64,000 bases of DNA from JBGTGG01 sp964398945 (GTDB lineage Bacteria; Bacteroidota; Bacteroidia; Cytophagales; Cyclobacteriaceae), in assembly GCA_964398945.1 (NCBI GenBank), contig CAYNOT010000002.1, positions 186,001-250,000 of the forward strand, read 5' to 3'. How positions within the stretch are numbered: position 1 is the first letter of the stretch; each line of letters starts with the position of its first letter. The position numbers and the translations under genes are program-made. The notes below the pieces were generated by a model. That model saw only the letters and a program-made list of their open reading frames with translations. It searched no databases and was not told where the DNA came from. Positions 36,622-45,072 of the stretch are shown in pieces.

Positions 36622-38085
36622 ATGAAGAACAAGAAAAATACAAGACGTGATTTTTTAAAAAAAGGAGCACTTTCATTCGGTGCTATTTCAATCCTTCCGG
36701 GCCACGTTATTTTTTCGAAACCAGCCGTCATCAATAAAGCAGGCGTAATCATAAAGGCCGCGACCGTATTGCCCAGTGATAAAATCAACATCGCCTTTTG
36801 CGGGATTGGAAACCGTGGCGGCCAGATTTTTGATGATTTTATGAATACCGGGTTGGTCAACCCTGTTGCGTTCTGCGATACAGACATGGGTGCCGAGTAT
36901 ACACTGCCGGTGCTGCAAGCACATCCAACGGTGCCTCAGTTTCAGGACTTTCGATTGATGTTTGACAAAGCACACAAAGATTTCGATGCTGTTTGTGTGG
37001 GCACTCCTGATTTTTCCCATTTCCCGATTACGATGCTGGCCATGTCGATGGGCAAAAATGTTTATGTGGAAAAACCGTTGTCGCGTACTTTCCGGGAATC
37101 AGAGTTATTGATGAAGGCTGCCAAAAAATTTAAGGTGGTCACGCAGATGGGGAACCAGGGACATTCAGAAGCAAACTATTTTCAATTCAAAGCATGGGTG
37201 GATGCCGGGATTATTAAAGATGTAACTGCAATCACCGCACACATGAACGGTCGCAGGCGGTGGCATGGATGGGATACCGGTATGAAAAATTTTCCACCGG
37301 CTGAGCCCATCCCCAACTCACTCGATTGGAATACCTGGCTGATGGCCGCTGCCAACCATGATTATAACAAAGACTTTATTAATGGCCAATGGCGATGCTG
37401 GTATGATTTCGGTATGGGTGCCCTGGGTGATTGGGGCGCACATATCATCGATACTGCACATGAATTTTTGGACCTGGGCTTGCCTTACGAAGTGGACCCT
37501 GTAAAAATTGAAGGGCACAATCCTTTGTTTTTTCCGCAAGCTACTACCCTCGATTTTAAATTTCCGAAGCGCGGCAAGATGCCACCCCTAACCATTAGCT
37601 GGTATGATGGTATGGACAATGTGCCGCAGGTGCCGGAAGGATATGGCGAATCTGAACTTGACCCAAATATTCCTGCGGCCAGCACTGGGCAAATTCAGCG
37701 GACTACACTTAACCCGGGAAAAATTATTTATAGCAAGGAATTGATTTTTAAAGGTGGCTCACACGGAAGTACATTGTCAATTATTCCGGAAGGCAAAGCG
37801 CAAGACATGCAGTCTAAACTTCCTTTTGTTCCTGAAAGCCCTTCGAATCATTTTGAAAATTTTGCAAAAGCCTGCAAGGGTGAGGAGAAAACGCGATCAC
37901 CTTTTGAAATATCGGCACCGCTAAGTCAGGTTTTTATTTTGGGAACAATTGCGCAGCGATTGAATACTAAAATTGAATTTGACCGAAAGAAAAAGAAAAT
38001 CAAGAACAACGCTATCGCGGATCAATTGCTAGTGGGGGAGCCACCCCGGAAAGGTTGGGAGTCGTACTATGATTTAGCAAACTAA
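36622..38085 (+). CDS. Tat-exported Gfo/Idh/MocA family oxidoreductase
   Basis: 487 residues. The N-terminus TRRDFLKKGALSFGAISILP is a twin-arginine signal (R8-R9), so it is exported folded with NAD(P) bound. The Rossmann motif IAFCGIGNRGGQ and the catalytic-region EKPLSR follow, and a C-terminal domain reads GALGDWGAHIIDTAHEF. Members oxidise or reduce a sugar hydroxyl, and some make 3-keto-glycosides. It lies 47 bp after the DUF1080 lipoprotein, likely in one operon, which supports the oxidative glycoside-cleavage idea. Confidence 0.87.
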   Translation: MKNKKNTRRDFLKKGALSFGAISILPGHVIFSKPAVINKAGVIIKAATVLPSDKINIAFCGIGNRGGQIFDDFMNTGLVNPVAFCDTDMGAEYTLPVLQAHPTVPQFQDFRLMFDKAHKDFDAVCVGTPDFSHFPITMLAMSMGKNVYVEKPLSRTFRESELLMKAAKKFKVVTQMGNQGHSEANYFQFKAWVDAGIIKDVTAITAHMNGRRRWHGWDTGMKNFPPAEPIPNSLDWNTWLMAAANHDYNKDFINGQWRCWYDFGMGALGDWGAHIIDTAHEFLDLGLPYEVDPVKIEGHNPLFFPQATTLDFKFPKRGKMPPLTISWYDGMDNVPQVPEGYGESELDPNIPAASTGQIQRTTLNPGKIIYSKELIFKGGSHGSTLSIIPEGKAQDMQSKLPFVPESPSNHFENFAKACKGEEKTRSPFEISAPLSQVFILGTIAQRLNTKIEFDRKKKKIKNNAIADQLLVGEPPRKGWESYYDLAN

Positions 38086-39054
38086 TCATTTATCAAAGTA
38101 GCGATCATAGTTGGATTTTGTTGTGATCCCCACAATACCTTCATAGATACCACCAAAATTGCCGATGTCTTCGACCAAAATTTCAATGGTATTGTTTGTG
38201 CCTGGCTTCAGCAATCCTGGTGGGATGGAATACACCCTGTTTTTTTCATACGAGCGACTATTTCCATAGCCTTTGTGGTCATTTGTAATGCCAATCAGTT
38301 TTCCATTTAAATAAACTTTATCGAAGTCATCGATTTTGCCCAACAACAATACGAGTGGTGCATCTGTGAAGTCTTTGGGTACGCTAAAAGTGCGTTTATA
38401 CCATGCAAAGCCATCATAGTATTTGTAGCCTTGGTTGTCCCATGCTCCGGGCACCATTAATTTTTTCCATTCCCGTACATCGGCAATATTTTCACCCCAC
38501 TTCACCGGTGCAAAGGACCAGATACCCTGTAGGTCTATTAGCAATCGTGCACCTTCTGATACCCCGAATATTCCAATGTCGCCATCTACAATTCCACCTG
38601 CATGGATGGCATCGAATACCCGAATGGCCAATACATTTTCACCCCCAAAGTCGATCATCATATTCGGCAATACATATTTCCGTTCGCTGTTGTAAGCAGT
38701 CTTGAATTTCGGTGGCAGGTTTCCGGAGAACCCGATAAGGTTGCCATTTAAATAAACCTCATCAGCATCGTCAATGAAACCGAGGTTTAAATAGTAGACT
38801 TCATTTTTGTTTAGTTTTCGCCCATCAAACCTGGTGCGGTACCAGGCAAACCCATCATAGCCGTTGAATCCTTCATCTTCCCATGTAGCAGGAACACGAA
38901 TGGTCCCCCATCCGCTGTCATTGAAATTTTGCGATGCCCACACAGCATCATCACCTACATGGAATTTCCAACGACCTTTTAAGTTGATGGTTTGCGCAAA
39001 TGCAAGCTGTATCAACAACATAATTAATACTGTGGAAACCAAGGCCTTTTTCAA
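38086..39054 (-). CDS. Secreted protein with two GH2-type sugar-binding jelly-roll domains, no catalytic domain
   Basis: 322 residues. I place the start at TTG 39054, which gives the signal peptide MKKALVSTVLIMLLIQLAFA. The longer frame from 39132 would run through a terminator hairpin and spoil the signal. Two homologous jelly-roll domains of the glycoside hydrolase 2 N-terminal type follow: GRWKFHVGDDAVWASQNFND with YDGFAWYRTRF, then GIWSFAPVKWGENIADVREW with YDGFAWYKRTF. The TIM-barrel with catalytic glutamates is absent, so it probably binds carbohydrate or helps an enzyme. It faces the Gfo/Idh/MocA gene, with adjacent stop codons. Confidence 0.8.
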   Translation of the reverse strand: MKKALVSTVLIMLLIQLAFAQTINLKGRWKFHVGDDAVWASQNFNDSGWGTIRVPATWEDEGFNGYDGFAWYRTRFDGRKLNKNEVYYLNLGFIDDADEVYLNGNLIGFSGNLPPKFKTAYNSERKYVLPNMMIDFGGENVLAIRVFDAIHAGGIVDGDIGIFGVSEGARLLIDLQGIWSFAPVKWGENIADVREWKKLMVPGAWDNQGYKYYDGFAWYKRTFSVPKDFTDAPLVLLLGKIDDFDKVYLNGKLIGITNDHKGYGNSRSYEKNRVYSIPPGLLKPGTNNTIEILVEDIGNFGGIYEGIVGITTKSNYDRYFDK

Positions 39055-39094
39055 ACGCTGCTTAATTTTTTTTCTAAAATACGAAATGTAAAAG

Positions 39095-39130
39095 AAAGGT
39101 GGGCGACCGGTCACCCACCTTTTCCCATTC
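39095..39130 (-). terminator. Terminator of the 139-aa secreted protein gene
   Basis: AAAGGTGGG (39095-39103) pairs with CCCACCTTT (39114-39122) around an inner GACC/GGTC palindrome, 28 nt in all with one mismatch. On the minus strand it is followed by CTTTTAC. It lies between this gene's stop (39145) and the TTG start at 39054. Confidence 0.72.
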
Positions 39131-39144
39131 ACTAGTAAACCAAA

Positions 39145-39564
39145 CTAGTTATTTGATGCTACAGTATGATAATAGGAAATCTTTTCCAGGTAGGCATCAA
39201 ATGTCTTTTTGTCTTTATTTGGCACAACACGGTACATCACGGAGCTAACAGATGAACTGACTTCAATCCAAAACTCTTTGCCATTGATTGTGCTTACATC
39301 GTAATTTTTTGTAAATCCTTTTTCGTATTTGTTTTTTGCAACATAATCTTGGCCGACTTCCCCGTCACGGGTAAAAAATTTAATAGAAACGGGGGTCTCA
39401 GACTCCTGGGCATGCATGACTTTTATTATCCCGCGTTCGGTGGTGGGCAAAATCTTTACAAACTCAGCCGAAGGAAGTTGTGTGTTGGATACGGGTTGCG
39501 CGTTCAAGGCTACACTTAGAAAGGTGGCAATTGCAATAAGGGCGAGGGTGGGTTTCTGTTTCAT
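39145..39564 (-). CDS. Secreted protein of unknown function (139 aa)
   Basis: A signal peptide (MKQKPTLALIAIATFLSVALNAQ) precedes a ~115-residue beta-rich domain (IIKVMHAQESETPVSIKFFT, SVMYRVVPNKDKKTFDAYLE). Such small exported proteins are common in Bacteroidota and may be surface- or periplasm-located. Own terminator downstream. No recognised family. Confidence 0.65.
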   Translation of the reverse strand: MKQKPTLALIAIATFLSVALNAQPVSNTQLPSAEFVKILPTTERGIIKVMHAQESETPVSIKFFTRDGEVGQDYVAKNKYEKGFTKNYDVSTINGKEFWIEVSSSVSSVMYRVVPNKDKKTFDAYLEKISYYHTVASNN

Positions 39565-39703
39565 ATCGTTTTCTTTTTGTTAAATGATATGTGAAGAAAC
39601 GGAAGGTTGCGATGGCAGATGTCATCGTATGGTAAAGGTTTGTAACAAGTTGTAACAAGATTGTAAATACCTTTTCAAGCGGGGGAAACGCGGGAAACTA
39701 ACC

Positions 39704-40390
39704 TTAGCTAACGAGTTTATATCCAGACCCGTGGACCGTCAGGATAACTTTTGGTTGATTCGGGTTTTCCTCTATTTTTTGCCGGATGCGTGCAATAAAA
39801 TTATCCACCGTACGCGTGGTAATATCTTCATCGTAGCCCCACACCTTTTGTAGCAAGTCATGGCGTGTAATCAGTTTATTTTTGTTGGCAACCAGATAGT
39901 TTAAAATTTCAAACTCCTTGTGCGATAGTTTTATTTCGATTTCATTTTCTTTTGCCACAAAAGCATTGAAATCTATTTGCAACCGACCGAGGGCAATGAA
40001 TTGATTTTCCTGGGAATATCCGTTCGACTGATTTCTACGGAGCATGGCTTTAATCCTTGCCAATAACTCGCGCACACTAAAAGGTTTGGTGATGTAATCG
40101 TCAGCACCAAATTCGAGGCCCAATACTTTGTCGATTTCCTCCCCCCGTGCGGTGAGCAAAATAATGGGTGTGGAAATATCAGCAGCCCTTGCAGCTTTGC
40201 AAACATCAAAGCCCGATATTTTGGGCAACATTACATCCAATAAAACAAGGTGATACTTACCGGTCTTGATTTGCTGAAGCCCTTTTTCACCATCATCAAC
40301 AATTTCCACATGATAGCCTTCCAACGCCAGGTTGTCTTTCAATCCAAGTTGCATGGCGGGTTCGTCTTCTACAATGAGTATGTTTACCAT
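39704..40390 (-). CDS. OmpR/PhoB-family response regulator
   Basis: 228 residues from ATG 40390 (MVNILIVEDEPAMQLGL). An earlier in-frame ATG lies inside the kinase gene. The receiver domain carries phospho-acceptor D52 (LVLLDVMLP) and K in DDYITKPF. The C-terminal winged helix ends YDEDITTRTVDNFIARIRQK and TVHGSGYKLV. It begins one base after the kinase stop, so the pair is a two-component operon. The signal and regulon are unknown. Confidence 0.92.
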   Translation of the reverse strand: MVNILIVEDEPAMQLGLKDNLALEGYHVEIVDDGEKGLQQIKTGKYHLVLLDVMLPKISGFDVCKAARAADISTPIILLTARGEEIDKVLGLEFGADDYITKPFSVRELLARIKAMLRRNQSNGYSQENQFIALGRLQIDFNAFVAKENEIEIKLSHKEFEILNYLVANKNKLITRHDLLQKVWGYDEDITTRTVDNFIARIRQKIEENPNQPKVILTVHGSGYKLVS

Positions 40391-40391
40391 A

Positions 40392-41954
40392 TTATGCAAG
40401 TGGAAAATAGAGTGTGAATTGAGAACCCTTTCCGGGTTCACTTTCTACTGTGATTGTTCCTTTTTGTGATTCCATGAGTTGACTCACCAATGATAATCCC
40501 AATCCGGTGCCCCTGCTTTTGGCTAAGTTTCCGCTGGAAACGCGATAGAATTTATCAAAAATGTGTTTTTGATCGCGTTTGCTGATGCCAACCCCTTCAT
40601 CTTTGATCTTTATAAACCCCATGGCGGCAGCACGGCCTGTAGTGAGTTCAATCCGTTTTTTTTCATCACTGTATTTCATGGCATTGTCAACCAGGTTGAT
40701 GATTGCTTCTACAAAAGCTTGCTTGTCGGCCAAAATTTTCAGGTTGTTATCCCCTGCATACGTGTAATCAAATCCTTTGTTGCGGAGATGAAAATCATAA
40801 GTGTTTAAAATTGATTTTATTTCTGTATCAACATGGAGTTCTTCAATGTGCAGTGTTTTCTTTTTTGCTTCTGTTTGACTAAAAGTCAAAATTTTGTTTA
40901 CAATGCCAGTCAACCGTTGTGCTTCACTGCTGATAATCGAATAGTATTCTTTCTTTTTTTCTTCCGTGGGCACACGGTCCATTTCCAATGTTTCAGCAAA
41001 CATGCTGATCAATGCAAGCGGGGTTCGAATCTCATGTGAAACATTGGATACAAAATCGGATTTGTTTTGTGCCAGGTTTACTTCTTTTCTTAAGTTTCGG
41101 AAAACAAGGATTACCGCAATGATCAAAATGACATCCAACCCTGCCAGCAACAACATGTTGGTTCTGGTGCGTTCGCGTATTACTTCTTCAATGGTGCTTA
41201 CTTTTGCGCTGATCCCCAATGAATAATCAGGAAGGATCCAAAACTCTTTTGTGACAGCTTCTACAGGCCGCACCACGTTTGCTTCCTTAATGGTTGTATA
41301 TACTACCTGGTCGGTGTCTTTTAGCAATACCGAAAGTACGAATTGGTCTTTGGCAATAGCTTGCAATTTTGGGCCGACAACATCTTCAATAAAGAGATTG
41401 GCAGTGATAAACAAACCGGCCACACGATAACCTTCGCCTAGTTGCGTAATAAAGATGAGGCAATGTAAGTTTGGATTGTCATTGTCTATGATGGTGATGG
41501 GTTCTACCTTTTGAAAACCACTTTGCTTGAACGACAAAAATTTCCCGATAAGGTTGTGGTGCTGGTTTAAACTGGTAGAAGTCTTGGCCCATAGGTCGTG
41601 GGAAATTTCGTCTTTCATTGAATATTCGTGCAGTACGGGTCGGCTATCGATTGTATCTACGATGAAAACACCAGCAAGTGCCGAGTTTAAGTTGAGCAGG
41701 TTTTTAATGGCTGCGGGCATGCTGTCGGTAGCGTGTTGTGAAAGCCCGGTTTCAAATTTGGAAATCCAGTTTCCGATGATGTCGTCTGCGTATTGATTGG
41801 CTGAAAAGATTATGGATTCAAGTTGCTTATCATAAATTTCCTGGATCATTTTTTCATCCTCATCCAAGGATGACAATTCATATACTGAATAAAAGAGTAC
41901 CGGCAACAAAAACACCAGGGTTAGCAACAATCCGATACGCTGGGTAGACTTCAT
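40392..41954 (-). CDS. Sensor histidine kinase
   Basis: 520 residues. A first membrane helix (8-27), a long periplasmic domain (about 28-265) and a second helix (267-285) precede the kinase core. H307 in NVSHEIRTPLALI is the phosphorylated histidine. The ATP lid motifs are AIINLVDNAMKYSD (N box), KDEGVGISKRD (G1) and RGTGLGLSLV (G2). It phosphorylates the regulator encoded directly downstream. Confidence 0.92.
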   Translation of the reverse strand: MKSTQRIGLLLTLVFLLPVLFYSVYELSSLDEDEKMIQEIYDKQLESIIFSANQYADDIIGNWISKFETGLSQHATDSMPAAIKNLLNLNSALAGVFIVDTIDSRPVLHEYSMKDEISHDLWAKTSTSLNQHHNLIGKFLSFKQSGFQKVEPITIIDNDNPNLHCLIFITQLGEGYRVAGLFITANLFIEDVVGPKLQAIAKDQFVLSVLLKDTDQVVYTTIKEANVVRPVEAVTKEFWILPDYSLGISAKVSTIEEVIRERTRTNMLLLAGLDVILIIAVILVFRNLRKEVNLAQNKSDFVSNVSHEIRTPLALISMFAETLEMDRVPTEEKKKEYYSIISSEAQRLTGIVNKILTFSQTEAKKKTLHIEELHVDTEIKSILNTYDFHLRNKGFDYTYAGDNNLKILADKQAFVEAIINLVDNAMKYSDEKKRIELTTGRAAAMGFIKIKDEGVGISKRDQKHIFDKFYRVSSGNLAKSRGTGLGLSLVSQLMESQKGTITVESEPGKGSQFTLYFPLA

Positions 41955-42201
41955 GCTTTTTTATTCAAAATGTTTGACAATTTTAATCTTTTCAATACCA
42001 TTTTTTCAAAAAACCGATACTAAAATCCACCGTTTAAGGCGAAAGTTGAAATAGATTTCATAAACAACCCTATGCTCTTTCTGCTAATCTAGTAGTAAAA
42101 ATCCACTTTGAACGCGGTTTACCGAGGTGATAAAAAATACTTTGTTTTGGCGGCATAAGTTGTCAGTCGGATTTTGTTTCTTGCTATTCAAAACCCCCTC
42201 T

Positions 42202-42531
42202 ATGGATCAATCAATATTGAAAAAACAAGATGGCGATTCGTTGCTGGTATCATTGCTTAATGTACGCAATGACCTGATCAAGGATTTCCTGGATGAACGC
42301 CATTTACGGGGTCATTTTGCAACCCGCTTCAGCATTCAGGAGCTTTCGGACAGAAAAGTAGCGTTCATCAAAAAAGCATTGATGGAAAAACTGCAAGAGC
42401 CGCTAAATGAGAAGTATTACAAGCCTTTGCTTGATGATTTGCGCAGCACAGGCGCTGAAGAACTAAGCGAAGATGATCACACGCTTATTTATAAAGAGCT
42501 TGAAATGATTTTTAGAAACTATACATTTTGA
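42202..42531 (+). CDS. Hypothetical protein (109 aa)
   Basis: An acidic, highly helical cytoplasmic protein starting MDQSILKKQDGDSLLVSLLN. The frame opens at 42127, but those residues (hydrophobic, IKNTLFWRHKLSVGFCFLLF) look like leader and not protein. No family recognised. Confidence 0.5.
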   Translation: MDQSILKKQDGDSLLVSLLNVRNDLIKDFLDERHLRGHFATRFSIQELSDRKVAFIKKALMEKLQEPLNEKYYKPLLDDLRSTGAEELSEDDHTLIYKELEMIFRNYTF

Positions 42532-42560
42532 AAATGCACACCTCCGGGGCGAAGCATCGG

Positions 42561-43136
42561 CTAATAGGGCGTTCCTTTTTCACGTTGTGTTTTAAAAGCG
42601 CTTAGGTACCATTCGTATTCTTTCAAAAATTTATCAGTTGATTTTTGAATGACCTCAGTTTTTAACAGCCCTCCTTTTTCATCGAATGCATCTTGTACTT
42701 TAGGAATTGGAAGCGTGTTGGGTATACTGGGAGTGCCTAGTTCAGCTAAAACGGCCCGTAGTTGAATAGCTGCACGAACGCCCCCGAAGGATCCGGCAGA
42801 GTAGGAAACAATTCCGCTGGGTTTGAAAAAATATTCTTTTTGAAAATGATCAAGCAGGTTTTTTAGTGCGGGAGGAATGCTGTGGTTGTATTCACCTGTT
42901 ACGATGATATAACCATCACTTTCGTGAAGCAGGTTGGCAACCTTTTCCATATTTTCCGGAGCAGATCCTTTTTCATATTCTTTGTACCTCTTGTTGAGCA
43001 ACGGTAAAGAATACTCCATCGGATCGATAAAATGGACGGTGTGTTTTTTCCCGCGCAATTGATCACAAATATATTTGGCAGCGCGAATCCCTTTTCGTTG
43101 TTCCCGGACAGAACCATAGAGTACAGCGGTAGTCAT
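42561..43136 (-). CDS. NADPH-dependent FMN reductase
   Basis: 191 residues of the flavodoxin-like reductase family. YGSVREQRKGIRAAKYI is the FMN phosphate loop, YIIVTGEYNHSIPPALKNLL the conserved GEYN..P motif, and VSYSAGSFGGVRAAIQLR the later flavin contact. It reduces FMN or quinones with NAD(P)H. Convergent to the hypothetical gene and alone on its strand. Confidence 0.88.
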   Translation of the reverse strand: MTTAVLYGSVREQRKGIRAAKYICDQLRGKKHTVHFIDPMEYSLPLLNKRYKEYEKGSAPENMEKVANLLHESDGYIIVTGEYNHSIPPALKNLLDHFQKEYFFKPSGIVSYSAGSFGGVRAAIQLRAVLAELGTPSIPNTLPIPKVQDAFDEKGGLLKTEVIQKSTDKFLKEYEWYLSAFKTQREKGTPY

Positions 43137-43301
43137 GATTTCTTATTTTAATGAAATTAATTCTATTGGGACAACAAGAATAGTGCGGGACTTTATGGGC
43201 TTCATGGATTTTCCGATAATGGGAATCCCTGATGGATGAATCACATTTATTTTTGGTGCCGGGGATTTTATTTATTTGCCTGTTTGTGCTAATGTTGAGG
43301 A

Positions 43302-43850
43302 ATGAAATGGCTTTGTCGTTTATATTTAAAACTTATTGGTTGGAAAATCGGAAGTGTTCTGGATCCTTCCATTAAGAAATGTGTTTTGGTTGCAGCCCCG
43401 CATACCAGTAATTACGATTACCCCATTTCATTGGCCACACTCTATGCATGCGGTGTGCGTACAAAGTTTTTGGCCAAGAAAAATTTGTTCAAATTTCCAT
43501 TGGGTTGGTTGATGCGCGCAACCGGTGGTATTCCTGTTGACCGCTCCAGGCATACCAACATGGTGGATGCGATGATTGAAATGTTCAACGAACGTGACGA
43601 GTTGATCTTAATGATCCCTGTGGAAGGAACCCGAAGTTATGTGAAAGAATGGAAGTCGGGTTTTTATCATACTGCTATGGGCGCAGGCGTTCCCATTGTG
43701 ATGGGCTACCTCGACTATGGAAATAAAGTGGCGGGCTTCGGTGATTTGTACCATCCTACCGGGGATTACGCCAGGGACTTACTTGAAATACAAAACTTCT
43801 ATCGCCAGTTCACCGCGAAGCATCCGGAGAAGTCGAGTTTGAATACATAA
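43302..43850 (+). CDS. PlsC-type lysophospholipid acyltransferase
   Basis: 182 residues. The acyltransferase motif H-x4-D is HTSNYD (H34-D39), followed by FLAKKNLFKFPLGWLMRATG and IPVEGTRSYVKEW. It transfers an acyl chain from acyl-ACP or acyl-CoA to a lyso-lipid at the inner membrane. It is shorter than canonical PlsC (about 240), as in many Bacteroidota paralogues; the exact lipid acceptor is unknown. Confidence 0.85.
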   Translation: MKWLCRLYLKLIGWKIGSVLDPSIKKCVLVAAPHTSNYDYPISLATLYACGVRTKFLAKKNLFKFPLGWLMRATGGIPVDRSRHTNMVDAMIEMFNERDELILMIPVEGTRSYVKEWKSGFYHTAMGAGVPIVMGYLDYGNKVAGFGDLYHPTGDYARDLLEIQNFYRQFTAKHPEKSSLNT

Positions 43851-43852
43851 AA

Positions 43853-43896
43853 GTACAGGGGAAATCCCGAACAAATTTCACCTGTACCCACGTTTT
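43853..43896. terminator. Bidirectional terminator
   Basis: GTACAGG (43853-43859) and CCTGTAC (43881-43887) form the outer stem, with GAAAT/ATTTC inside. T runs follow on the plus strand (TTTTT). On the minus strand, TTTTA follows. It separates the acyltransferase and the DUF1761-like gene. Confidence 0.6.
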
Positions 43897-43899
43897 TGA

Positions 43900-44331
43900 T
43901 TACCCCATGCAAACCAATATGGTTGCGGCAACCAACAACATTACCAGATGGTATCCGGTGTTGATCCAAAAAAGTTTCCATGACTTTTGTTCCCAGGTAA
44001 CAACTCCGATATCCACTGGTAAGTAAAATCCTAACCATGTAAATATGGCGGAGTTCATAATGTTGCCGATATCGCCAAGCGCTTCAATACCGGGCACAAA
44101 ACCCCAGGCCGCTATATTGTGTGCAAAGACATACGCCATTAAAAAATTTCCGATCACCATAAAGACCATGCCTTTGGCCATTTGGCCACCGCTTGGTTTT
44201 ACAGTAGTGTCAAATCCCATTTCTTTTGCCCAGGCTTTTCCAAATAGGGGCGTGTACCAGATAAAGCCCAGAAAAAAATTAGCTACTACCGCTACGAGTA
44301 TTGCTACGTAATTGATGGATAATTCTTCCAT
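43900..44331 (-). CDS. DUF1761-like membrane protein
   Basis: 143 residues with four predicted transmembrane helices. VAILVAVVANFFLGFIWYTP and the GFDTTVKPSG segment between helices 1 and 2 match the DUF1761 family. The function of that family is unknown; it sits in the inner membrane. Confidence 0.7.
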   Translation of the reverse strand: MEELSINYVAILVAVVANFFLGFIWYTPLFGKAWAKEMGFDTTVKPSGGQMAKGMVFMVIGNFLMAYVFAHNIAAWGFVPGIEALGDIGNIMNSAIFTWLGFYLPVDIGVVTWEQKSWKLFWINTGYHLVMLLVAATILVCMG

Positions 44332-44433
44332 AGTATTAAGTAAGGTTGGTTTTGTACTAAAGATAAAATAATTCAGATATGATTCTATACCCCATCTAAA
44401 TCAATTCTATGGTGTGAACATAAAATTATTTAT

Positions 44434-45072
44434 TCACAACCCAATAGTGGGCGTTACCTGATGGGTTTCATACGCAGGAATCAGGCATCCATACGGAAGG
44501 TCAATATAGGTTTCAGCAAAGCGGGGTGCTTGCTTTCCATTCAGGATATCCTCCATTGCCATTTCTGCAAACTTGGTTGACCGGGAAGTGCAGTAGCGCG
44601 CGGAGTTGTAGTTCCCTTTATAAAAAATTTCATTTTGGTTGTTGATAATCACAGCCTGTGGTGTGGAGTAAATACCCATTGCCTGTGCGACCTCCCCATT
44701 CGTATCAATGTGGGTAGGAATAGTTACGCCCATTAAGCGTTGAAATTTTTCTGCAAGTTTCGGATCAGGATCTACAGATTGCACTATCGCCACAAAGTTG
44801 ACACTGTCGCGGTAACGGAAATACATGGATTGAAATTCATTGATATTAAACCGTGAACAAGGACAATCAAAATTGTAAAAGTGAAGGAACGTTGGTTTAT
44901 CGTTGTCTGGTTTTATCCACGCATTGATATCTACCCGGTCCCCCATACTAACTTGCTTTACATTTATAGGTATGGGGGTAGGGGTCCAGTATTGTATTTC
45001 CTGGTGCCAGAAAATAAATCCGATTGCCACTACCATCGCACCCATCAATATCACTCCTAGAAGTATGCGCAT
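44434..45072 (-). CDS. Membrane-anchored thioredoxin-like protein (CxC)
   Basis: 212 residues with one N-terminal membrane helix (MRILLGVILMGAMVVAIGFI) and a thioredoxin-like fold in the periplasm. FLHFYNFDCPCSRFNINEF holds the redox site C70-P-C72 (CxC instead of CxxC), and STPQAVIINNQNEI contains the cis-proline region. A C-terminal cysteine pair (YCTSRSTKF, YGCLIP) may take part. ATG overlaps the preceding stop (TAATG), so it is coupled to the PAS/GAF sensor. It may sense or transfer redox state for that sensor (inference). Confidence 0.75.
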   Translation of the reverse strand: MRILLGVILMGAMVVAIGFIFWHQEIQYWTPTPIPINVKQVSMGDRVDINAWIKPDNDKPTFLHFYNFDCPCSRFNINEFQSMYFRYRDSVNFVAIVQSVDPDPKLAEKFQRLMGVTIPTHIDTNGEVAQAMGIYSTPQAVIINNQNEIFYKGNYNSARYCTSRSTKFAEMAMEDILNGKQAPRFAETYIDLPYGCLIPAYETHQVTPTIGL

